From Exophiala sp. HKRS030 (taxonomy: Eukaryota > Ascomycota > Eurotiomycetes > Chaetothyriales > Herpotrichiellaceae), in the NCBI GenBank assembly GCA_023897205.1, contig JAHWDD010000012.1, positions 124,001-188,000 of the forward strand: a stretch of DNA of 64,000 nt, given 5' to 3'. Below, piece after piece: positions 56,463-64,000 of this stretch. Under the pieces are notes generated by a model that saw only the letters and a program-made list of their open reading frames with translations, made no database searches and was not told the DNA's origin. Position 1 is the first letter of the stretch. Each line of letters begins with the position of its first letter. The position numbers were made by a program, and so were the translations under genes.

Positions 56463-57987
56463 ATGGAAGAGAAACAATTAGTCCCAGCCATATCCCTTCG
56501 AGGTATGTAACGTTCCCTTCAATACAATCAAACAAAAATCAACGAAGAATATCACATCATTGATACGATTTGAGCACGTAGATTTCGAAAGTCGCCGAGA
56601 CATCATCACCAAGGAGCTGGTGGATGCATGCGAACATGCCGGGTTTTTGAAATTGGTCGACCACGGCATCACCAGGGAGGAAATAGAGGCCCAATTCGCC
56701 ATTTCAAAGGCCTATTTCGATCTCCCTCTGGACGTCAAAGCACGTATCCCTCACGATGTCAAGACCAACAATGGATGGGAATACAAGGTAAGCAAAATTG
56801 CCATGCGAAAATCAGAAACTGCCTCCTCCTCCTCCCCCCCCAAATTGATGTTTTCGACACGAGGCGCAAGAGGTTTGAAAAGAGAAAAAAAGTTGCTAAC
56901 CCCTTCTCCTCGTGCACGACAAAAAGTCCCAACTCCGACCCAGCACAAACGCTATCGACCAGAAGGAGTCCTTCTGGCTGATGAAGAACTCGCAATGGCC
57001 CTCCGATGAGGAGGTTCCGGGTTTCCGAAAGACCACGTCCCAGTTCATGGCCAAGTGTGAACGTATTTCCGACCAGGTACTCTCGTGCCTCTCTGTCGCA
57101 CTGGGCTTCGAGGAAGACTACTTCCGCAAGGCAATGGACGTGAATGCCGAAGACTCCCTCACTCAGCTCCGCCTGCTGCACTACATGGCCTCGGAGAAGG
57201 GTGCGGCGGGCACGTGGCGTGCCGGCACGCACACCGACATAGGGTGTTTGACGCTCTTGTTCCAGAGGGACGGTGAGGACGGTCTTGAAATCTGCCCTGG
57301 ACGTGAGAGCTGCCACTCTTACGGCATCGGAGATACGTTCACGCCATTGTCCGCTGAAACAGGACCGATCGTTGTCAATATCGGAGACATGTTAAGTGAG
57401 TTGCCCCCCGCCACTCCCTGTCTCCCTCCCCCTTCCCCTCCCAAACGTTCATCCTTTCCTCTACAAATTGACTTGGGTGCTGACTTTTCTCCTCTCTTTC
57501 TCAAACACAGTGGCATGGTCCGATGATCGTCTCAAGGCCAATTTCCATCGTGTTCGAGCAAAGGAGGTCGGCCCGTCCCCTGATCGGTACTCGATTGCCT
57601 ATTTCAACACGGGTAGGAAGAACGTGGTCATGCAAGGCCCGAAGAAGACATAGTGAGTCTCTCCCCACGTCAACCACGACAGTCTATACTTGGTGGACCT
57701 ATATCTACCATACAATCCGAACGGCCCTGCTGACGACCAAATGCGAACAATAGCCCTGCCGTCACGTGCGGTGAATGGTTTCTTCAAGCCACAGAAAGAC
57801 AATTTGGGTAAGTGGACTTGTTGGTGAAACAACAATCATCCCGATTGAGATCAATTGTGAAATTTTGGCTGACCATAGCACTCGTGACTCTTTGTTTAGC
57901 GCGTTGTCCAAAGCAAGGCAGGAGAAGTCCCTGCTAGAAGATGGCAAAACTACTACTGCGGCATTGAGACCTGTCGCGGTGGCATAA
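56463..57987 (+). CDS. Fe(II)/2-oxoglutarate-dependent oxygenase (isopenicillin-N-synthase-like fold)
   Basis: Six exons (56463..56502, 56582..56787, 56927..57395, 57511..57652, 57754..57807, 57900..57987) encode 332 residues. These enzymes hydroxylate or desaturate small molecules using iron, oxygen and usually 2-oxoglutarate. The N-terminal DIOX_N part shows LVDACEHAGFLKLVDHGI. The iron facial triad is visible: GTHTDIGCLTLL supplies His and Asp, and NFHRVRA supplies the second His. RYSIAYF has the Arg that binds the 2-oxoglutarate carboxylate. Introns are 79-139 bp; the third (115 bp) restores GDMLMAWSDDRL. The gene lies between the pathway factor and the convergent FMN dehydrogenase. The substrate is unknown; a role in degrading or tailoring an amine is speculative. 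Confidence 0.9.
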
Positions 57988-58458
57988 AACCCAACGAGCC
58001 CGATGAATGTGTGGTGGTAGTACTACCTATGGTCTCGTCATGTAGATAAGCCCCCTCCCCTAGTGAGGCATGGGCAAGAGATACCTATCTAGGCCAAGCA
58101 ATGAATTTCCTTTTCGTCCAGTACAAACATCTTGGGGGAAATGTGTCTCCGCTCCTGTAGTGATGGGCTGTATAAATCGAGCCGGCAGAACCTCTCTGGT
58201 TCTATGGCTAGAGACGTGTAATGGTCAAAATTTCATCAGGCGGAGGTATTGCCATGCGACATCTCTCTCGGAGTAGTCTACAATGTAACTATTCTATTCG
58301 AGATCTAAATCTATTTCCGGTCTGATTGCTCACACAATCCTGAAAGCAACGGCCGTTCCACTCTTGGGAACATACGGATTCAAAGATTCGCTCACAAGAG
58401 TGCCCGCAATGCCTGAGAGTACTGTAGAGACGACGCGTCAACCTATACATGTCCTGTG
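57988..58458. other. Tail-to-tail intergenic region
   Basis: 471 bp of convergent 3' regions. Because the end of the FMN dehydrogenase is uncertain, its last exon could extend into this stretch. No other element seen. Confidence 0.5.
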
Positions 58459-60233
58459 TCAGCGTCCAATGTGCTTGATGATCACCAGATGACACTAGAA
58501 AGGGAAGACGTATGTCAAAAAAGAAAAATGGTGGCTCACATAGGTCGGATCAAGTTGCGCAATGGTTTCAACTCCCAGCAATGCCAGGGTGGTTTCGATC
58601 TCCTTCTTGAAGGTCCCGATGGCCTTGCTGATCCCGGCTTCGCCGAATGACAAGGCGAACAGGAATGGTCTACCGATGCCCACGGCCTTTGCACCCAAGG
58701 CGAGAGCCTTGACGATGTCTGACCCACGGTTGAACCCGCCGTCGACAATGACATCGCACCTGCTCAGGATCTCGGGGCAATTCTTGCGGATCTCGAGCAA
58801 GGTCTCCAACGACGAAGGTGCACCATCAAGCTGTCGACCCCCATGGTTTGAGAGCCAAGGGTGGACGTTGTATTTCATGCACATGGCTGCATCTTCCCAA
58901 CATTGAATCCCTTTGATGGCTATAGGCAGATCAGTCTGACTTCGCAGCCAGCTGATCGCACTATCCCAGTCAAACGATGAATAGACGGGCCTGTTTGCAG
59001 AGAGGTCAGTAGATCGTCGAATGGCCTAAAGGGGCTTTTAAGGCGTGGCTAAACTCACGCTCTGATGGCTGAAATTCCACCATCCGGTGTCGTGAAGTCA
59101 TCTGAGTTGTCTGCTGTGCCTTCGGAGACCTGTACCTGGCGAGTCAGTAAACATGAATAAGAATTAAGACACCCAGAGATTGGAGAAACGTATTTGTACC
59201 TCCTCAAACTCCTCTATCCCATGTCGAACATCTCGCTCTCTGTTCCCTGCGCGAATGGCATCTACTGTCAACGCGAAGCCTTTGAACCCTCTCTGGATGG
59301 CCAACTTGATTTCATGTTCCGAGGCGGTGAGATCAGTCTTGGCATATATTTGCCAGAAGATACTTTGATCAGGGCCTCGGGAGCTGGCGATCTCCTCTTG
59401 CGTGCAGCTGGCCATGTTGCAGACCCAGTGAAGCACATTGCGCCGGGCCGCGGCCCTGGTCATGAGCACCTCTCCCTGAGGATGTGCAAGCTTACCGCCG
59501 CCGGCGGGAGATATGAAGAATGGGAGTGAGAATCTCGTCCCCAGTATTGACGTTGAAAGGTCGATATTGTTGACAGGTCGTAGTACTCGAGGTCGAAAAC
59601 GTACAGTCCGCCAGCTTCTTTCGTTCCATCGTTTCGCCGCCTCATCATCCGCGCCTGCCTGGATGACTTGACATGTACGCCGTTAGATGTTACGGTTGGT
59701 CAATCTCGGTGCTGCATCGACTTACACGCCAGTGCCTGAGGGGCGAGGTTTTGGTTCGCGGCCCTTTCAAAGTCGCCGATGCTCACCACGGCGCTCAGCT
59801 TGAACCGCTTCTTCAATGGCGCCGCCGGTTGCACCTTTTTCAAAACCAACTCTTGGGCAGAGAGGGCTGGTGTTTGGACCAAAGGTCCCAGTTTCTGTCT
59901 TTTTCAGTCAAAAGGCGTAAGCATAACACGGAACCAAATAGTGAGACAAGGAGTTACTGACTCTGGAGTGAGATGTTTTGTGATTGCATCACTAGGATGA
60001 AGAGGCTCGTAGACCGCAGTGGCATCTTTGCCCGCATATTTAAGAATAATGGCCGCTCCCCCCGGATGTACATCCAGAAAGGTCGTGAGGTCGTACACGT
60101 TTCCTTGTATGATGACCCAACAACTACGGTTCGAAGAGTGTTTCTCGACTTCAGACCTGGTAAAAGTTAACAAAGAATCATATGATATTGATGGGGAGAC
60201 GTACTGGGACAACATGCTGACCGGGCTATCCAT
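58459..60233 (-). CDS. Cytochrome b2-like FMN-dependent alpha-hydroxy acid dehydrogenase
   Basis: Exons 60205..60233, 59962..60156, 59726..59898, 59200..59666, 59059..59135, 58540..58990 and 58494..58459 give about 475 residues. Flavocytochrome b2-type enzymes oxidise L-lactate or other 2-hydroxy acids, passing electrons from FMN to a b5-type haem. The haem domain shows FLDVHPGGAAIILKYAG (first His) and YEPLHPSDA (second His). The FMN barrel shows SPAGGGKLAHPQGEV, ALTVDAIRAGNRERD, IAIKGIQ (catalytic Lys) and WLSNHGGRQLDGAPSSLE, whose His is the active base. A mitochondrial presequence, present in yeast Cyb2, is not evident. The 48-bp intron 60157..60204 is open in frame and its use is uncertain. 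The last exon (12 codons) is also uncertain; reading through gives PTYVSHHFSFL. Confidence 0.87.
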
Positions 60234-60749
60234 CACAACAAGCCAGTTCTGATTGTTAATCAGGGAACATACATAATCGCACGGCGGTCTTCCATCACGA
60301 GGAGCCCTAAATTCATGTGCAACGCCAAAACATCAGAAGCACCGGCCCACGAGAGCAGAGACGCTAGGGGGAACAAGGGTCTTGCCAAGGTGGCGGGCGT
60401 TTGCGGTCCGGCTCTACATATCATCGATATCAGCAAGTGGGTCAGGTAGGGTGCGGAATTCCAGCAAGCGGGCCGGTGGTCTTTACACGTCCTGGCCTTT
60501 GGTGGCAACGACCTACTAGTTACACTCAGGGAAGGTCTGCCAATTAACGGTCTCGAGACTTGAACAGCTCTCTAGTTATCCTCGGGGCCTATCGGCTTTG
60601 ACTAGAAGGAGTCACCTAATAACATTGTGTATTTCGAGGTACCTAAAATGACCTCTGTGCAATCAGACACTCCATCGTTGCTCGCATGTGGTGCATACTC
60701 GATCACAGTTCAGCTATCATTATCAACAAGAGTATCCTATGCTGGTGAT
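60234..60749. other. Intergenic region
   Basis: 516 bp between two minus-strand genes, so promoter of the FMN dehydrogenase and 3' region of the amine oxidase. No coding frame recognised. Confidence 0.6.
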
Positions 60750-63070
60750 TCAGTGTCCATTGACGACCCCATTAGTAGCTCCATTCGTTGACTCGGAATC
60801 ACAGCAATGCCCCGTCCTTGTTACCATCTCTCTACTCGCAAGATTTCTGTTGCTAGGCACGTCGATGCTTGGATTCTCGGTGAAAAAGTCAACGGGTTTC
60901 AGTGAAACTTGATGGATCTCGACAGGCCTAAGATATCGCATCAGTGTCAGTCAACGCCGCCACACAATGGATATATATGTAGCGCAGAACAGGAAGAAAT
61001 AACTCACATGACGGGCCAATCCTCGACTCTCGGGTTATGCGTCAAGCCAAACACAGACCAGACGACGACATCATCGTTTTCGACGTTTTCGCCACGGCTG
61101 ACCATGTCCAGAACACCTCCTATCTCACCGGTGCTCTGGAACGGAAAAGGTCCGTTCGCCCACAACTCATCGTCACGGTACTTTGACACCCAGACATGAT
61201 GTTGTGCGAATGCTGCTCGCTTGGCCTGGACCGATCGCGTATCAGCCAGAAGGAGCTGCGTGGGCGGTGGGGTCAGCTTGTAGGACACCGGTTTGCCGCT
61301 GATGGGATTCTTGATCGATGGATTGGTGATCTTGAAGATCCGGTTGGTCAAGGGACTAGCGTCTGCCCAGGAGGACCGAGTGATCGGCGTCCTGACCACC
61401 TTGTACCCATTTCCAGCTGGGTTCGTCGTAGCATTCATTATCTCGGGTAGCGATTCCTCTTGGACCACGGTGTTGTTGGGACCATCGATTGCAGGATCGA
61501 TTCGGACCGCAAATATATGCTGATGGTTTTGAGCCAGCACACCTGGATTGACGATATTGCCGTACTCGCTGGTCTTGCCGGGCTCGATGTTCACGCAGCT
61601 CACGATGCCTGTAGCGCGGACCTCGATGTCGATACCACCGGCCAGGTTGAATTTATAGGCGAATAGATATTCGTAGTTCGCCAGGGTCAAGATGAATTGG
61701 ACCACAAGTTCTCGGTTACGTGTGACGACCGCGCGCCCAGTTCTCCAGTTGGTGTGTTTCCAGCCTATGCCATTGTCCTGCTCGTGAAGACAGATCACGT
61801 TGGGCTGAACGACAACATTGCCTTGTGTATTCACCATGACAGAGTCAAAGTACTTCATGGACGATTCGGTGCTTAGTGTAATGTTCGGAATGTCTAGATC
61901 TTGGGCAACTCACTTTGATATGACCCAAGCAGTCACAACCCAGGCCCAGGTTGTTGGCACACATTCCTGCGCCGCCTTCGCCGAAATCAAAGGCTTGCTT
62001 GCGATGGAACGGGTCCCGTGGATCAGCGTAGGGGACAGTCTGTGGGTGATTGAGGTCAGCCGTGGCTCTGTTCGCAACACATGGCACCGCTTACCATTTC
62101 ACTCATTGAGAGGCGATAGAACAGGCTACGGCCAGCATAGTGTACGTCATGAATGACTACTCCTTCTCTCGGGGTGAAGCCGACTCGAAACCTCCAATTC
62201 TGCCATGACACCAAAGATTCATCTTCGACTGTGAATGATGGACCATCGGGCTGTATGACATTGAGATCTTTGAGATCTTTACGGACGCCATCCGGTCTGA
62301 GTTCAGGCACATATTCCGAAGTAGTGCAGTGAGCCAATGGGTTCTTATCGACTTTGGCGGGATTAGGTACAGCTCCATCTTCGGTCCCGCCCCGAGGAAG
62401 TCGAATCACCTTGACCAGTTTTCGTTTGGTCATGTCCACCACCGGGATCAGTGGCACAGGGAAGGGATAGAAGTTGGAATCGGGGTTATTCTGTCGATTG
62501 TCTTTGGCATAGACGACGCCTTGGAAGTACCGTCCAGGAGGATCATACACTTCTGGAGTACCGTATGGCCACGGCTCGACGATTACTTCCATGTAATCGG
62601 GCAAATTGAGCTCAGCTAAGGCCTCTTTGAACTCTGGAGCAGTCTCGCAAATCTTGAGTAGCATGTCAAACTCCCCCCTAGCTGCAAGTTAGAATGAATT
62701 TCTCTCCTTCCTCGATAACACTGTCAGATGAGAAGACGTACAATGTCAAGCTTGGCTGGATGCTTGGACTGATCTCGATCTTCTCGACCACTTCACTGGT
62801 CTCTACGTTGACGATGATTTCGTGGTATTCAACTGGCTTTGCACCCATTGAGAAGATATCGTAATGGCACTTGGCCAATCTTGGAGGTGGTTTGACCTTG
62901 CTCAGGTCTCCATTGCTGTGTTCGACTTTGAGGTATTCGGCCAACGCCGCCTTCTTGGGCTCTTGGACTCCAATCTGTCGGAACTCGATTGTCTCTCCTG
63001 GATGAAGCGAGAGAATAACATCTCGGGCCTTCGTCACTTCAGAGATTGATAGATCTGCAAGGGGATGCAT
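60750..63070 (-). CDS. Copper amine oxidase (TPQ-dependent)
   Basis: Five exons (62742..63070, 62095..62677, 61914..62039, 61008..61852, 60750..60927) encode 686 residues. These enzymes turn primary amines into aldehydes, ammonia and hydrogen peroxide, using copper and a topaquinone made from a Tyr. The TPQ site TLANYEY puts that Tyr at residue 406, one off the yeast (Hansenula) enzyme. NHQHIF gives copper ligands H456 and H458, and [16 protein letters not shown] the third His. [10 protein letters not shown] holds the probable catalytic base Asp at 322. [20 protein letters not shown] joins exons 2 and 3 exactly. The C-terminus lacks a clear PTS1. Introns of 55-80 bp. It shares a divergent promoter with an amidohydrolase and stands near ALDH and permease genes. 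Confidence 0.96.
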
Positions 63071-63240
63071 GTTGCCTAGGTGTCTGGGACACTTTCAGAG
63101 GATTGTAATAACGTCTGGCACTGCCAAGTGTACGAGACAAGTTGGGGCAGTAAAGGCACTTTTATTCCTACTTCATTAGAGTTGCTCCTACTCAACACCC
63201 ATGCCACTTCATATCTGATCCAGTGTTTGGATGTGTAATG

Positions 63241-63248
63241 GATAACGC
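63241..63248 (+). promoter_or_regulatory. GATAACGC motif, copy 1
   Basis: Contains GATAA, the core site of AreA/Nit2-type GATA factors that switch on nitrogen catabolism. It lies 171 bp upstream of the amine oxidase start. Confidence 0.45.
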
Positions 63249-63266
63249 GAGCCAGAACAGTCGCTG

Positions 63267-63280
63267 GCCGCCCCTGCGGC
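63267..63280. promoter_or_regulatory. GCCGC-N4-GCGGC inverted repeat
   Basis: Perfect 5-bp arms around CCCT. It holds everted CCG-N6-CGG triplets, a form some zinc-cluster dimers recognise. Confidence 0.3.
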
Positions 63281-63405
63281 AACGGGAGACCCGTGTGCCA
63301 TTGCCACTGCAGGTGGTGGACCCAAAGTGTCCCAAACAGGCAAACAAAAGCGAAGTTTCCAATTGGCCTACTTCTCACTCCTCAATCAACTCCATCCTAC
63401 GATTA

Positions 63406-63413
63406 GATAACGC
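63406..63413 (+). promoter_or_regulatory. GATAACGC motif, copy 2
   Basis: Identical 8-mer to the one at 63241, same strand, 165 bp away, 278 bp before the amidohydrolase start. Confidence 0.45.
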
Positions 63414-63683
63414 TTCGAATCACTTCTGGACTTCCGCGATGAGGATACTTACTCGATGACACACTGGAACGATAGCAGAGTTGATACGGGAATTTCGATT
63501 TCTCCTACAAGATGCCACCTAGCGTTCAAATCGGCGCCTTGGCCGCGAACTACAACACGGGTTCCGAAATAGGCAGCATGTCAATTGACACGGATTTCCG
63601 ACCCGTGCATGGAGTGACATTCGACATTCGCAATCACTCAACCCCATGCCATCAAAAGAACTTTTGGCACATTTTCACTGGAA

Positions 63684-64000
63684 ATGGCAAAGTACTACTC
63701 TTCCAAAACCGACAACAATGCCGTTGCCTACATAAACGGTAAGGTCTTCACAATCGACCAGACCAGGCCGTGGGCCACCGGGTTTGTGGTATCGTGGGAC
63801 GGCATCTTCGAGGCGGTGGGCGACGACGCCGAGATCATGGCCGTCGCCGACGCTCGTCGCCTGGCCACCTACGACCTCGGCGGCAGGTTCGTCATGCCGG
63901 GGATCCACGACGCACACACGCACCTCCTGATGGCCGGCGAAGGCAAGGTCTGGCAGACCAACATTGGGTGGGAGTCGACCGAAAAGTCCATCGCCTCGGA
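63684..64000 (+). CDS. Amidohydrolase (Amidohydrolase_3 / YtcJ-like), cut by window edge
   Basis: From the ATG at 63684 the frame is open to the end of the window, giving 105 residues plus two bases. AYINGKVFTIDQTRPWATGF is the N-terminal beta-sandwich strand set usual in these enzymes. FVMPGIHDAHTHLLMAGEG carries the metal-binding HxH at the start of the TIM barrel. YtcJ-like amidohydrolases cleave C-N bonds of amides, formamides or cyclic ureas. The coding sequence becomes very GC-rich after about 63760, unlike its promoter. No intron is needed in the visible part. It is divergent from the copper amine oxidase, 613 bp away, and probably belongs to the same nitrogen-compound island. The rest of the gene and its substrate cannot be judged. 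Confidence 0.85.
   Translation, partial: MAKYYSSKTDNNAVAYINGKVFTIDQTRPWATGFVVSWDGIFEAVGDDAEIMAVADARRLATYDLGGRFVMPGIHDAHTHLLMAGEGKVWQTNIGWESTEKSIAS

Larger units (their letters stand above)
63071..63683. other. Divergent promoter of amine oxidase and amidohydrolase
   Basis: 613 bp containing two GATAACGC motifs and a GCCGC inverted repeat, listed below. A short plus-strand frame from 63492 (MPPSVQIGALAANY) precedes the amidohydrolase and is probably leader sequence. Confidence 0.6.

Overview
The window reads as nuclear DNA of a filamentous ascomycete (Pezizomycotina). The evidence is short GT-AG introns of about 48-145 bp in most genes, fungal-type Zn2Cys6 regulators, a cell-wall-integrity MAP kinase, 12-TM drug/nutrient transporters and moderate GC. 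Gene content would suit Eurotiomycetes (for example a black-yeast-like Chaetothyriales), but that placement is inference. I find 26 protein-coding genes, two of them cut by the window edges, and no convincing rRNA, tRNA, transposon or CRISPR array. Exon boundaries were worked out by hand from splice sites, reading phase and protein continuity.

Left part (1-16 kb), mostly housekeeping: a truncated hydrolase-like gene, the ribosome-biogenesis helicase HAS1, the Slt2/MpkA-type MAP kinase, an OTU deubiquitinase, a thiol/thiopurine methyltransferase, an MFS transporter, and a very acidic 1075-residue repeat protein of unknown function.

Middle (16-41 kb), secreted and metabolic genes: a large secreted GH106-like glycoside hydrolase, gamma-glutamyltransferase and a secreted S10 carboxypeptidase. 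An extradiol-type (VOC) dioxygenase lies tail-to-tail with a FAH-domain hydrolase, a plausible meta-cleavage pair. A threonine-aldolase-family lyase, a catalase, a ten-exon MFS transporter and a Zn2Cys6 factor follow.

Right part (42-64 kb) looks like a catabolic island for an amine or other nitrogenous compound. It holds two Zn2Cys6 factors, an MFS exporter/permease, an aldehyde dehydrogenase, an alpha/beta hydrolase, an amino-acid/choline-type permease, an Fe(II)/2-oxoglutarate oxygenase, a cytochrome b2-like FMN dehydrogenase, a copper amine oxidase and an amidohydrolase that leaves the window. A scheme of uptake, oxidative deamination (amine oxidase), aldehyde oxidation (ALDH) and hydrolysis (esterase, amidohydrolase) fits the content. 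It is a hypothesis from gene neighbourhood only.

The strongest structural curiosities are the microexons (12, 19 and 23 nt), three introns that are multiples of three without stops in neighbouring cluster genes, an abrupt GC jump inside one transporter gene, the EEPAT repeat tract, and paired GATAACGC motifs in the amine oxidase/amidohydrolase promoter.
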